This document shows, piece after piece, positions 7,944 through 16,353 of a stretch of 64,000 bases of DNA; position 1 is the first letter of the stretch; each line of letters opens with the position of its first letter. The DNA lies in NCBI RefSeq assembly GCF_007991655.1, contig NZ_BJYT01000012.1:62001-126000 (forward strand), read 5' to 3'. The notes under the pieces are model-generated. The model searched no databases and had not been told where the DNA came from. It worked only from the letters and a program-made list of their open reading frames with translations. The position numbers and the translations under genes were made by a program. Origin of the DNA: Segetibacter aerophilus. GTDB taxonomy: Bacteria > Bacteroidota > Bacteroidia > Chitinophagales > Chitinophagaceae.

Positions 7944-10013
7944 TTAGACAGCCGGCTCAACCCATGCATCACTTTCTTTTAGCAGCATGATTAATTCTGA
8001 TACAGCTATATCGCTGTTTACATTTCGCTTTACCACCTCTTTACCCCGGTACAAAGTAATCTTTCCAACACCGCTACCCACATAGCCGAAATCTGCATCA
8101 GCCATTTCACCGGGACCATTAACGATGCAACCCATGATAGCAATCTTAACACCCTTTAAATGATTGGTTACTGCACGAATCTTAGCTGTAGTCTCCTGCA
8201 ACTCGAAAAGGGTACGGCCGCAGGAAGGGCACGAGATGTATTCGGTTTTAGAAATGCGGGTACGTGTCGCCTGAAGAATGCTGAAAGCGGTTGAATTAAT
8301 AAACTGTTCAATGGTCGCGTTGTTTAGGTAATTTCTTCCAGAAGCATTGTTTGCTGAAGCACTGTTGTATGCATTGCTGTTCATACCAAGACAAACGCCG
8401 TCACCAAAACCGTCGAGCAAAAGGGCGCCGCATTCGGTTGCATAATGAATGAGATGTTCATCTGCAGTTTGCCAGTAGCTGTCGCAGATGATAACCGCGG
8501 GATTGAGAACGTTTCTAAGTTCTAATTCCATGAACATGCGACGAACTGCGGGCATCGCATGAGGATGAGTGCTGCTAAGGCAAAGCACGACAGTCGGATC
8601 ATTAGCCAGTGCATCTAAATGCGTAAAGTCATTTACAGACGTGGTGTCGTTAAAGCAGTCAATCATTACAAAATTGAGATTGCTTTTTACATCGGCTTTT
8701 ACATAACCACTATCTTGAAATATTGGGAAGTACTTTGTTTTGTCTTCAACCTGCAGCCACGCGTTAGGATACACTATTACCTTTAAAGTGCCTGGTAGCG
8801 CGAAAGACAAAATTTGGCTGCCGGTAAAAACATAGTCTGCAGCAGCATCACTGATAGCCCACTTATCCGTTGCTTCATTATAGGTATAACCAATGCTTTG
8901 TAAATGGGCCGGAGTTATTTTATCAATTTTACTAAAGTCAGCAATTACAACGGGGACGTGTTTTTCGCCAATATTGTCAACAGCAAACGTAGCTCTTCTC
9001 TTATATACAAAAGGGTCGTAAGGAATTTTTTCAACAGGGGGAATGACAGGGGGGACAGTTGACAGTTGATTGTTGTTATATGACAGATTAGTGTTGCTGT
9101 CTGTTATCTTACTTCTGTCATCCGTCATCTTGTTTTCATATCTCTTAACTAGATCACGACAAACCGGTATTTCAAATTCAGGATCTTCTGTAAGGCTGAC
9201 GCGAATAGTATCGCCAATTCCATCTTCGAGCAAAGTGCCAATACCGGCAGCACTTTTAACCCTTCCGTCCTCTCCATCACCGGCCTCGGTAACGCCAAGG
9301 TGTAAAGGATAACATTCGTTAAACTCCTGCATCATTTGCTGAATGAGCAGCCGGTAAGCTTGGACCATGACCTGGGGATTGCTGCTCTTCATGCTAAGCA
9401 CAATACTATGATAACTTTCTGCCCTTGCTATACGTAAAAACTCCATCGCACTTTCAACCATTCCCATCGGCGTGTCGCCGTAGCGGCTCATGATACGATC
9501 GCTTAAACTGCCATGATTGGTGCCGATCCGCATAGCTGTTCCATACTCGCGACAAATTTTTACAAGCGGAGTAAAACGTTCCCTGATACGGTCTATTTCT
9601 TCGTTGTATTCAAGATCGGTGTAATCGATGAATTCAAACTTCTTTTTGTCAACGTAATTACCGGGATTAACACGCACTTTCTCAATAATTCGTGCGGCGA
9701 TTTCGGCTGCATTAGGTGTAAAATGTATGTCTGCAATTAGAGGGGTTGTGTAGCCACGTCTTCTTAGTTCTTCCTTTATGTTGCGAAGATTTTCCGCTTC
9801 ATTTTTACTAGGTGCTGTTATGCGAACCAGCTCAGCACCAGCTTCTATACAACGGATAGTTTGCTCTACTGTACCAATCGTATCCATGGTATCAGTAGTC
9901 GTCATAGTTTGAAGCCTTATTGGATGATTATTGCCTAAGACTAAATCTCCAACTTTGACTTCGCGGGTAGCTAATCTTTTATATTCGGTTAATGAGTTAC
10001 AGTATAGTTGCAT
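7944..10013 (-). CDS. ispG: 4-hydroxy-3-methylbut-2-enyl diphosphate synthase, long three-domain form
   Basis: IspG converts 2-C-methylerythritol 2,4-cyclodiphosphate to HMBPP in the MEP isoprenoid pathway, using a 4Fe-4S cluster. At 689 residues this is the long type, found in Bacteroidota, Chlamydiae and plants, with an extra domain between the TIM barrel and the cluster domain. The N-terminal barrel carries TMTTTDTMDTIGTVEQ and ADIHFTPNAA. The C-terminal domain carries the cluster ligands in CPSCGRTLFELQ and GCIVNGPGEMADAD. Residues 293-323, at the barrel-insert junction, are a hydrophilic Asn/Asp/Ser-rich linker encoded by low-complexity repeat DNA (see the feature at 9041). The gene lies 106 bp beyond batC, separated from it by another low-complexity stretch. 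Confidence 0.96.
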   Translation of the reverse strand: MQLYCNSLTEYKRLATREVKVGDLVLGNNHPIRLQTMTTTDTMDTIGTVEQTIRCIEAGAELVRITAPSKNEAENLRNIKEELRRRGYTTPLIADIHFTPNAAEIAARIIEKVRVNPGNYVDKKKFEFIDYTDLEYNEEIDRIRERFTPLVKICREYGTAMRIGTNHGSLSDRIMSRYGDTPMGMVESAMEFLRIARAESYHSIVLSMKSSNPQVMVQAYRLLIQQMMQEFNECYPLHLGVTEAGDGEDGRVKSAAGIGTLLEDGIGDTIRVSLTEDPEFEIPVCRDLVKRYENKMTDDRSKITDSNTNLSYNNNQLSTVPPVIPPVEKIPYDPFVYKRRATFAVDNIGEKHVPVVIADFSKIDKITPAHLQSIGYTYNEATDKWAISDAAADYVFTGSQILSFALPGTLKVIVYPNAWLQVEDKTKYFPIFQDSGYVKADVKSNLNFVMIDCFNDTTSVNDFTHLDALANDPTVVLCLSSTHPHAMPAVRRMFMELELRNVLNPAVIICDSYWQTADEHLIHYATECGALLLDGFGDGVCLGMNSNAYNSASANNASGRNYLNNATIEQFINSTAFSILQATRTRISKTEYISCPSCGRTLFELQETTAKIRAVTNHLKGVKIAIMGCIVNGPGEMADADFGYVGSGVGKITLYRGKEVVKRNVNSDIAVSELIMLLKESDAWVEPAV
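9041..9131. repeat. Low-complexity TGACAG/CTGTCA repeat inside ispG
   Basis: GACAG or CTGTC words recur at least seven times in 90 bp, including an inverted pair ATGACAGA (9080-9087) and TCTGTCAT (9114-9121). The stretch is read in frame as a flexible linker of IspG. It looks like intergenic repeat DNA that has spread within a tolerant part of the gene. Confidence 0.7.
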
Positions 10014-10023
10014 GATGATATTA

Positions 10024-10071
10024 AATTAGGAAATGGGAAATTAGGAATTAGAAATAACGAATTAGGAATGA
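10024..10071. repeat. Degenerate tandem repeat of GGAATTAG/GGAAATTA type
   Basis: Five or so imperfect copies of a 9-11 bp word (AATTAGGAAT, AAATGGGAAA and similar) lie between ispG and batC. No gene is seen here. Confidence 0.65.
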
Positions 10072-10119
10072 GTACTTTCGAATTGATGATTCCTGGTTCA
10101 AAACCTCCCAATTGGGCTG

Positions 10120-10755
10120 CTACCAATCTTTGCCATTTGCGCCGCCGGTATTATTCTTTTTCTGGATGCCTTGCTGAAGTTTTTTCTCTTCCTGTCTTAG
10201 GGAATTGAGCATCTGTTCCGCTTGTTTTTGATTGAGCTTACTTTTATTCTGGGGTTGGTCGTTTGGCTTTTGCTTCTGTTTGTCCTTATCCTGCTTTTTC
10301 TTATCCTCTTTGGGCTGCTGCTGTTGTTGCTTTTTTAATTCATTCAATGCCTTTTGCAGGTTCTGGCGAGCTTCTTCATCCGTTGGAATTAACCGAAGAG
10401 CATCCTTATAAGCCATTATGCTTTCCTGTAATTTCTGCTGCCTTGTTAGTGCAACCCCCTTGTTATATACTGCCCTTGATTTTCCGTTTGGATCCTTTGC
10501 ATTTTCTGCAGCATTATCATAAACTTTTTCAGCTGCTTCCGTTTTTTTGCTTTTATACAATGCGTTGCCGAGGTTGTACATCGCCAACGGGTTCTTTTCA
10601 TTTATATCGGCTGCTTTCTGATATTCTTCAGCGGCTTTATCATACTGCTGCTTTTTATAAAGCTCGTTGCCTTTTATTACCAAAGGCTTTTCCTGCTGGC
10701 AATTTGCAATTACAGTTATGATTGAAAATAATATCGTTAACGCTATTTTCCCCAT
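10120..10755 (-). CDS. batC: TPR protein BatC of the Bat (aerotolerance) system
   Basis: A 211-residue protein with an N-terminal hydrophobic export signal ending near ANC, then about three tetratricopeptide repeats (residues 25-120, for example AMYNLGNALYKSKKTEAAEK and SRAVYNKGVALTRQQ). A Gln/Lys-rich tail ends with NQKQAEQMLNSLRQEEKKL. This combination is typical of BatC, which acts with the von Willebrand-type protein BatB in the periplasm, in a system first linked to oxygen tolerance in Bacteroides. I chose the ATG at 10755 over an in-frame GTG three codons upstream. The start lies inside the end of batB (13-bp overlap), so the two are translationally coupled. The usual downstream partners batD and batE are absent; ispG follows instead. 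Confidence 0.85.
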   Translation of the reverse strand: MGKIALTILFSIITVIANCQQEKPLVIKGNELYKKQQYDKAAEEYQKAADINEKNPLAMYNLGNALYKSKKTEAAEKVYDNAAENAKDPNGKSRAVYNKGVALTRQQKLQESIMAYKDALRLIPTDEEARQNLQKALNELKKQQQQQPKEDKKKQDKDKQKQKPNDQPQNKSKLNQKQAEQMLNSLRQEEKKLQQGIQKKNNTGGANGKDW

Positions 10756-11753
10756 GACAGCCACTTCATTTTTCGTTCAGGAATAATTATTTCTAGGATA
10801 AGGAAAATAACAGCAACGAGTAAAAACCATTGAAAGTAAGAGTTGTAAACCCTTATTCCGGTTCCACCGATCTGTTTCTTTTCCATCTGGTCTATCGAAG
10901 CCGCCACACGATTTGCAACTTCATCTGCTGTTGAAAACAAATTGTATTCACCACCCGTTTGTGTTGCTATCATTTGCAAATCCTGCTCATTTAATTTTGA
11001 CACAACAGTATTACCGCTTTCATCCTTTTTAAAGTCATTTGTTCCAGGATCGAAAATTGGTGCACCGTCAGGGGAGCCAATTCCAATTGTATGAACTACT
11101 ACTCCGTTGTCTTGTAGTTCTTTTAAAACTGCAGTGGCTTTTTCATCATGGTCTTCACCATCCGAAATAAGTATGACTGCTTTGTATTTTTTTTCTTTCG
11201 TATCTAACGAAGTATTGCAGAGCCTTAATGCATCGCCGATTACAGTACCCTGTGTTGGCACAGCATCAGGACTTGCATTAGACACATACAATTTAGCTGC
11301 ACCAAGGTCAGTTGTAAGAGGCATTTGCAAAAAAGCTTGCCCGGCAAAAACGACCATGCCTAGCCGGTTATTGCCCATTTTATCGATGATCTTACTAAGC
11401 ACTTGCTTGGCCCGCTCTAAACGGTTTGGCTTTATGTCTTGCGCGAGCATACTATTACTTACATCAAGCGCAACCATTACGTCCACGCCTGTTCTGTTGC
11501 CAGTGTTTCCTGGTGCTGGCGTTCTCATGTTGGCGGCTCCTACAACACACAGGGCAAGGGCAGCAATGATTAGAAGAAATTTATAATTGAAATACCTGGG
11601 TGAATAATCAGACGTGAGTGCATTCACCAACTCTTCATCACCAATTTGTTTCTTTACTTTTTTCTTCCATCGAAGAACCAGTACAAACAATAAAGTAATC
11701 GGAACGAGGACCAGCAGGCCCAATAAAAAGTCAGTATTTTGAAAGGATACCAT
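10743..11753 (-). CDS. batB: Von Willebrand factor type A protein BatB
   Basis: A 336-residue inner-membrane protein with two transmembrane segments near the N-terminus (about residues 9-27 and 60-77), a periplasmic von Willebrand type A domain and a C-terminal transmembrane segment (about 310-326). The metal-dependent adhesion site is intact: DVSNS at about residue 96, the threonine near PTQGT, and SDGEDHD. The length, topology and the TPR gene directly after it make this BatB rather than BatA. The Bat proteins are thought to form a membrane complex with MoxR-family ATPases. No moxR, DUF58 or batA gene is next to it; the upstream neighbour, 67 bp away on the same strand, is a beta-lactamase gene. 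Confidence 0.88.
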   Translation of the reverse strand: MVSFQNTDFLLGLLVLVPITLLFVLVLRWKKKVKKQIGDEELVNALTSDYSPRYFNYKFLLIIAALALCVVGAANMRTPAPGNTGNRTGVDVMVALDVSNSMLAQDIKPNRLERAKQVLSKIIDKMGNNRLGMVVFAGQAFLQMPLTTDLGAAKLYVSNASPDAVPTQGTVIGDALRLCNTSLDTKEKKYKAVILISDGEDHDEKATAVLKELQDNGVVVHTIGIGSPDGAPIFDPGTNDFKKDESGNTVVSKLNEQDLQMIATQTGGEYNLFSTADEVANRVAASIDQMEKKQIGGTGIRVYNSYFQWFLLVAVIFLILEIIIPERKMKWLSWGK

Positions 11754-11820
11754 TAAATGAAATAATGCATTTAGCGCAAGCTACAGAGATGTTTACTAAG
11801 GAAAACAAAAAATGAACCAA

Positions 11821-12654
11821 TTACATTTTGCCTTCAAGGAAACCTAATTGTTTCAGGATGCCTCTCATCATTTTCATTCTTACATCAGGCATTGGCAGGT
11901 CATGAGCACCTTCAATATTGAGGGAGAAAAAATAAGGGTGTTGGTTCTCAACAACCCAACCTATCATCCAACCTAAAGAGTTTCCGTTTTCGCGAAATCC
12001 CCACCCGGTTTTATATGCAAGGGTATAATTAGAATTCTTTTCCATTGCCATTACTTCTTTAACAATGCGCATGCTTCTTTTTTGAAAAGGCAACTGGTCG
12101 AAATAAAGTTTTTTTACCAATCCCAATTGTTCGTCCGGCGTGACTTTTATAGAGTTGTCGAGCCAAAACGTGTCGATCTTTCCAATCTTATGCTTCTGGT
12201 ACCGTGAGCCATATCCTAAAGTATCAATCCAGAATTGCATCATGTCTTTTCCAATTCGCCTGGCAATTTCCTGGTAATAAGGAACGGCCGAGACTTTAAA
12301 CGCTTCCTCCATTGTGAGGTCTTTGTTCCATGCAGTAGCGGTGTCACCTAAGGGATATCTACGAACGACTCCATCCCACTTTATCACCATTTTTTCGTCA
12401 GTAATTTTTCCGCTCTCAAGGGCGATAAGAGAATTAACAATTTTAAAGGTAGATGCAGGCAGGTAAGTACTGTCTTTAAAACGGTTTAAATTATAGATGG
12501 TAAATTCTCCGTTTCCATTATTAAACAGGCCGAAAGTTCCTTCTACATGATTGTCATCAAAGAACTTCTTAAGGCTGTTATCAACCACCACGTTATTTTG
12601 TCCGCACGATGCAATAGTAAGTGCAAGTATGATAAAGCAAAACCAATTCCTCAT
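11821..12654 (-). CDS. Class D (OXA-type) beta-lactamase, lipoprotein
   Basis: A 277-residue serine beta-lactamase of class D. All key motifs are present, numbered from the chosen start: the active-site STFK at 68-71, SAV at 122-124 within the typical AFKVSAVPYYQ, YGS at 148-150 where most OXA enzymes have YGN, and KTGWG from 215. FWLDNSIKVTPDEQ matches the usual omega-loop region. The N-terminus is a lipoprotein signal with lipobox IASC, so the enzyme is probably membrane-anchored in the periplasm. The start at 12654 is chosen over one nine codons upstream because a perfect -7 element (12668-12675) lies between them and the lipobox spacing fits. It probably hydrolyses penicillins or oxacillin; the spectrum cannot be read from sequence. 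Confidence 0.92.
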   Translation of the reverse strand: MRNWFCFIILALTIASCGQNNVVVDNSLKKFFDDNHVEGTFGLFNNGNGEFTIYNLNRFKDSTYLPASTFKIVNSLIALESGKITDEKMVIKWDGVVRRYPLGDTATAWNKDLTMEEAFKVSAVPYYQEIARRIGKDMMQFWIDTLGYGSRYQKHKIGKIDTFWLDNSIKVTPDEQLGLVKKLYFDQLPFQKRSMRIVKEVMAMEKNSNYTLAYKTGWGFRENGNSLGWMIGWVVENQHPYFFSLNIEGAHDLPMPDVRMKMMRGILKQLGFLEGKM

Positions 12655-12667
12655 GTAAAAATTTTTG

Positions 12668-12675
12668 CAAAGATA
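12668..12675 (-). promoter_or_regulatory. Promoter -7 element for the class D beta-lactamase gene
   Basis: The minus strand reads TATCTTTG, a full match to TAnnTTTG, 14 bases before the chosen ATG at 12654. It lies within the longer reading frame and so decides the start. Confidence 0.65.
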
Positions 12676-12788
12676 GAACACGACATGCGATGCATTTGTT
12701 TTGATTCAGGCCTCGTTCTTTTTAAAGTAGCCTTTCGTAGGATATATATAGAAGCTTAAAATAATCGGTCCAATTTTCGTATCATTTA

Positions 12789-12796
12789 TATATTTG
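12789..12796 (+). promoter_or_regulatory. Promoter -7 element for the GH3-family gene
   Basis: TATATTTG, a full match to the -7 consensus, ends 15 bases before the ATG at 12812. An in-frame TTG start at 12794 falls inside the motif and is rejected. Confidence 0.65.
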
Positions 12797-12811
12797 CTCT
12801 TCATACATCTA

Positions 12812-14344
12812 ATGAAACTTTTAAGCCCTGCCATATCGAGATTAGCCAGATTTAGGCTTTGGAGAATTGAACATTGGATGAATAATCCGGTCTCTGTTCA
12901 ATTCGAATTATTGCAGGATTTGATCACTTCAGCCCAGTACACAGAAATCGGTCGGAGGTATGGATTTGAAAAATTGTACACCCTTAAAAGTTTCAAAGAA
13001 GCTGTTCCTATCCACGAATACGATGACCTGAAACCTTACATCGAACGGTGCATGCAGGGCGAACAGAATCTTTTATGGAACACACCCATTACCTGGTTTG
13101 CTAAAAGCAGTGGCACTACAAGTGAAAAAAGCAAGTTCATTCCTGTCTCAGAGGAAAGCCTTGGGGAAAGCCACTTCCAGGGTACAAAAGACGTCCTGAC
13201 TTTATACTACAATTACAACCCTGATAGTGATCTTTTGATGGGCAAGGGCCTTGTCATTGGTGGCAGCCACCAGGTCAGTAAACTAAATGAAGAAGCCCAG
13301 TTTGGAGATCTGAGCGCTGTGCTAATGCAGAACACTCCTTTTTGGGGCCATTGGTTACGCACCCCTGAGTTGTCAATTGCCCTATTGGATGAATGGGAAA
13401 CTAAGATCGAAAAACTTGCCGAAACCACCATTGTTGAAAACGTTACCAGCATCAGCGGCGTCCCGACCTGGACTTTGGTTTTAATAAAAAGGATACTTGA
13501 AATAACAGGAAAGCAAACTTTGAAAGAAGTCTGGCCAAATCTGGAACTCTATATTCATGGCGGTGTGTCTTTTACACCTTATCGAGAGCAATTTGAGAAA
13601 CTGATAGGAGCTCCCATTAACTACATTGACCTTTATAATGCAAGCGAAGGTTTTTTTGCAGCACAAAATAATCCGGATGAAGAAGGCATGTTGCTGTTTT
13701 TGCAACACGGCATTTTTTACGAGTTTATGCCCGTGGAAGAATATGGCAAGGAAAACCCTCAAACCTTGCAACTCGATGAAGTTGAGCTCGGAAAAAACTA
13801 TGCTGTGGTTATAAGCTCCAACGGTGGGTTATGGCGTTACCTTATTGGCGACACTGTTCAGTTTGTATCGAAGGCTCCATTTAAAATTAAAGTGTCAGGC
13901 CGCATCAAACACTTCATTAATGCTTTTGGCGAAGAGGTAATCGTTGATAATTCTGACCGTGCGATTGCCGTGGCAAGTGAAAAAACGGGGGCAATCGTAA
14001 AAGATTATACTGCCGCCCCCATCTATTTTAGCGAACGCGGAAACGGGGGCCACGAATGGTTGGTTGAATTTGAAAAAGCACCTTCAGATCTCGGCTTGTT
14101 TACTTACGAATTAGACACCGCTTTGAAAAACGTCAACAGCGATTATGAAGCAAAGCGACATAAGGACATTGCTTTGAAAATGCCGGTTGTTCATGCTTTA
14201 AATAAATGCGTTTTTGAAGAATGGTTAAGAAGCAAGGGCAAGCTCGGCGGTCAGCATAAGGTACCACGGCTAAGTAACGATCGAAAGTATATCGAAGAGA
14301 TTCTTGCGATTGCCAACGGCGAAAAAGCAAACAAGTGTTTTTGA
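12812..14344 (+). CDS. GH3-family (auxin-responsive GH3-like) adenylating enzyme
   Basis: A 510-residue member of the GH3 family. In plants these enzymes activate hormone carboxylates such as jasmonate or auxin with ATP and join them to amino acids. The ATP-binding loop SSGTTSEKSKFIPVS lies near residues 99-113. The second motif, YNASEGFFAAQN, corresponds to the family YASSEG signature, and GLWRYLIGDTVQF matches the third motif. Bacterial members are common in Bacteroidota, but their substrates are largely unknown; a carboxylate-amine ligase is the family-based inference. No signal peptide or membrane segment is seen. The gene is alone and divergent from the beta-lactamase, with both promoters inside the same 157-bp gap. 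The start is set by the -7 motif at 12789. Confidence 0.9.
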   Translation: MKLLSPAISRLARFRLWRIEHWMNNPVSVQFELLQDLITSAQYTEIGRRYGFEKLYTLKSFKEAVPIHEYDDLKPYIERCMQGEQNLLWNTPITWFAKSSGTTSEKSKFIPVSEESLGESHFQGTKDVLTLYYNYNPDSDLLMGKGLVIGGSHQVSKLNEEAQFGDLSAVLMQNTPFWGHWLRTPELSIALLDEWETKIEKLAETTIVENVTSISGVPTWTLVLIKRILEITGKQTLKEVWPNLELYIHGGVSFTPYREQFEKLIGAPINYIDLYNASEGFFAAQNNPDEEGMLLFLQHGIFYEFMPVEEYGKENPQTLQLDEVELGKNYAVVISSNGGLWRYLIGDTVQFVSKAPFKIKVSGRIKHFINAFGEEVIVDNSDRAIAVASEKTGAIVKDYTAAPIYFSERGNGGHEWLVEFEKAPSDLGLFTYELDTALKNVNSDYEAKRHKDIALKMPVVHALNKCVFEEWLRSKGKLGGQHKVPRLSNDRKYIEEILAIANGEKANKCF

Positions 14345-14375
14345 TAAAGCGTTCGTTGCAATATTTGTAATGGTA

Positions 14376-14426
14376 CAGGCAGAAGTTTTCCATAGCCTCA
14401 TTCTTGCGTCGCATTCCGTTCGTCTG
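14376..14426 (-). repeat. Dispersed intergenic repeat, long form
   Basis: CAGGCAGAAGTTTTCCATAG, then TTGCGTCGCATTCCGTTCGTCTG. The outer flank is shared with the copy at 19826. It lies downstream of the GH3 gene. Confidence 0.75.
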
Positions 14427-14486
14427 TAAACCTTTGTGCAGCTTGTCCATAAGGCATTTTCACTCCAGCTAATTTTACCAATTCTA

Positions 14487-15119
14487 ATGCTTCGACTTAC
14501 TAACGTTCAGAAATATTACGGAGGTTTTTTAGCAATAGATATCCCTTCACTATTTATTGAGGAAGGCCTATGGTGGGTGCAGGGAGAAAATGGTTCCGGT
14601 AAAACCACTTTCCTTAAAATGATTGCCGGTCTCCATCCTTTTAATGGAACGATTTCTCTCAACAATCTAACGATCACAAAGCAACGCCAGCAATTTGTAA
14701 AGCTGGTTAATTATGCAGAAGCGGAACCATTGTATCCTTCATTTCTCACGGCAAGAGATCTAGTCGAACTGTATTGTCAAACAAAAGGCGGGGATATATT
14801 ATTTGCGCAGGAATTATTAAAACAGCTTCATGTTTTTGACGCATATACTCAATCAATCGGAACCTATTCAAGTGGCATGATAAAGAAGGTAAGTCTCGCA
14901 CTTGCGTTTATCGGACAACCTAAAATAATACTGCTCGACGAGCCCTTAATAACGATTGATGCAAGTGCAGTAAATGCAATTTGTACAATGATTAATGATA
15001 GTTATAAAAAGGGCGTCTCTTTCATCATTACCTCTCACCAAGCAGTACGAAGTGAGCAACTAGGATTTACCGGAAAGCTTTTAGTTGAAAACAGAACGAT
15101 TCACAAAAACAGCGAATGA
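14487..15119 (+). CDS. ABC transporter ATP-binding protein
   Basis: A 210-residue nucleotide-binding subunit. The Walker A motif is GENGSGKTT, the ABC signature is YSSGMIKKVS, Walker B is IILLDEP, and the H-loop is in SHQ. It powers the transporter whose membrane part is encoded by the next gene, which overlaps it by 4 bp (ATGA). Single-domain ATPase plus polytopic partner indicates an ABC-2-like exporter; the cargo is unknown. The start at 14487 (MLRLTNVQ) was chosen over an upstream TTG because it begins at the first strand of the fold. A near-match -7 element (TAATTTTA, 14470-14477) precedes it by 9 bases. Confidence 0.92.
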   Translation: MLRLTNVQKYYGGFLAIDIPSLFIEEGLWWVQGENGSGKTTFLKMIAGLHPFNGTISLNNLTITKQRQQFVKLVNYAEAEPLYPSFLTARDLVELYCQTKGGDILFAQELLKQLHVFDAYTQSIGTYSSGMIKKVSLALAFIGQPKIILLDEPLITIDASAVNAICTMINDSYKKGVSFIITSHQAVRSEQLGFTGKLLVENRTIHKNSE

Positions 15120-16213
15120 GGAAAGCGCTTGCTATACTGCAAAAGGTTTTAGTAAATTATTTCTTTCGAGTTAACGCAGGGCTATTCATGTTTGCATTTT
15201 TCGTTTTATTCGGGCTGCCTTATTCGGTGCTTGCGTTTCATTACTCTTTGATTACAGGTGTCGTTCAGAGCCAAACATTTTTGGCGCTGGTAATGGTGGT
15301 TTGGCTGCTTTATAATATCAAGTGCGTCGACTACATAAGTAAACAGTTAAAACATCAACACCAGTCTTTTTTGTTTTGCCTCAATTGTTTGCCCGATAAA
15401 AAAAATTATCTCCTGCAGTTGTATGTACAGGTGCAAGTGTACATGCCTGTTCTGCTGTATTCTATAGCTATTGTAGCGATAGCTCTTAAACAGCATCATT
15501 ATTTAGCTGCTATCGAAGTAATACTCTTTAACTTGATGGTGCTGGTGCTGACACCTTTTTTATATCTGAAGGTTTTGCAACGAAAACCTTTAAACTATAA
15601 AGGGCTCGCAATTCCATCATTGGGGTTAGAATTACGTAAGCCGTATTTTTTATATCCTCTGTATTTTCTTCTAAAAGATCGAAAGCAAATGCTATTAATA
15701 ACAAAGATTTTTTCTCTCTTGTTATTATATGGCTTCATACAATTATACCAGCCTGAAAGAGCTGATATAAGACCCGTTCAGCTTTGCCTTCTAATTACTG
15801 CCGCCGCTCATTGTGCCATCGTTTTTGAGGTAAGAATGTTTGAGGATGAATATTTACAATTCAGCAAAAACCTGCCAATAACGTTGATTGGTCGTTTTTT
15901 TAAATCGATTGCCTTGTATCTAATCCTGCTTTTGCCGGAAATGGTTTTCTTGCTTAAGGGAATTCATACCCAGTTTTCGATCTATAATTACCCACAACTA
16001 GTATTAATGTTAATTGCCCTGATCTGTATGTTTCATGTAGTGTTGCTATTAGAGAAAACGAACATGGAGCAGTTCATCAGAATTGTTTTTGCCATTAGTG
16101 CTGCTTGCTTTTTTGTAATACTCTACGACCCGGGTGTTTTGCTTGCAGCGATGATTTTGGCTTTAGCTTTTGTTCTTTACAGCTCTTATTTTTATCAATA
16201 CGAAAAACAATGA
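15116..16213 (+). CDS. Polytopic membrane subunit of an ABC exporter
   Basis: A 365-residue, very hydrophobic protein with roughly eight to ten predicted membrane segments (for example around residues 15-40, 47-65, 108-125, 130-150, 190-208, 215-235, 255-275, 285-305 and 320-355). I do not recognise a named domain. Its 4-bp overlap with the ATPase gene shows that the two are co-translated and makes it the membrane partner of that ATPase. It contains FKNLP-like and KNLPI stretches next to a membrane segment, as in ABC-2 type permeases whose ATPase and permease are separate. Substrate unknown. Confidence 0.75.
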   Translation: MRKALAILQKVLVNYFFRVNAGLFMFAFFVLFGLPYSVLAFHYSLITGVVQSQTFLALVMVVWLLYNIKCVDYISKQLKHQHQSFLFCLNCLPDKKNYLLQLYVQVQVYMPVLLYSIAIVAIALKQHHYLAAIEVILFNLMVLVLTPFLYLKVLQRKPLNYKGLAIPSLGLELRKPYFLYPLYFLLKDRKQMLLITKIFSLLLLYGFIQLYQPERADIRPVQLCLLITAAAHCAIVFEVRMFEDEYLQFSKNLPITLIGRFFKSIALYLILLLPEMVFLLKGIHTQFSIYNYPQLVLMLIALICMFHVVLLLEKTNMEQFIRIVFAISAACFFVILYDPGVLLAAMILALAFVLYSSYFYQYEKQ

Positions 16214-16285
16214 AAATGTGCTTTTGGTGTTTATTGTTCCGGAGACAATAATGGTTTTGCAGGGTTGCTGATGAGAGAATAAAAT

Positions 16286-16309
16286 GTACAAGAGTGCGAC
16301 GCAACGATG
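16286..16309 (+). repeat. Dispersed intergenic repeat, short form
   Basis: GTACAAG followed by AGTGCGACGCAACGATG. It lies 12 bases before the -7 element of fabG. Confidence 0.75.
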
Positions 16310-16320
16310 TTCAATTTATT

Positions 16321-16328
16321 TACTTTTG
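16321..16328 (+). promoter_or_regulatory. Promoter -7 element for fabG
   Basis: TACTTTTG, a full match to TAnnTTTG, 25 bases before the ATG at 16354. Confidence 0.6.
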
Positions 16329-16353
16329 CTCACTTCATAATTAAAACACACAT

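Noticed and set aside
12794-12811. Upstream TTG start for the GH3 gene
   Set aside because: It falls inside the -7 promoter motif, so the transcript would begin after it.
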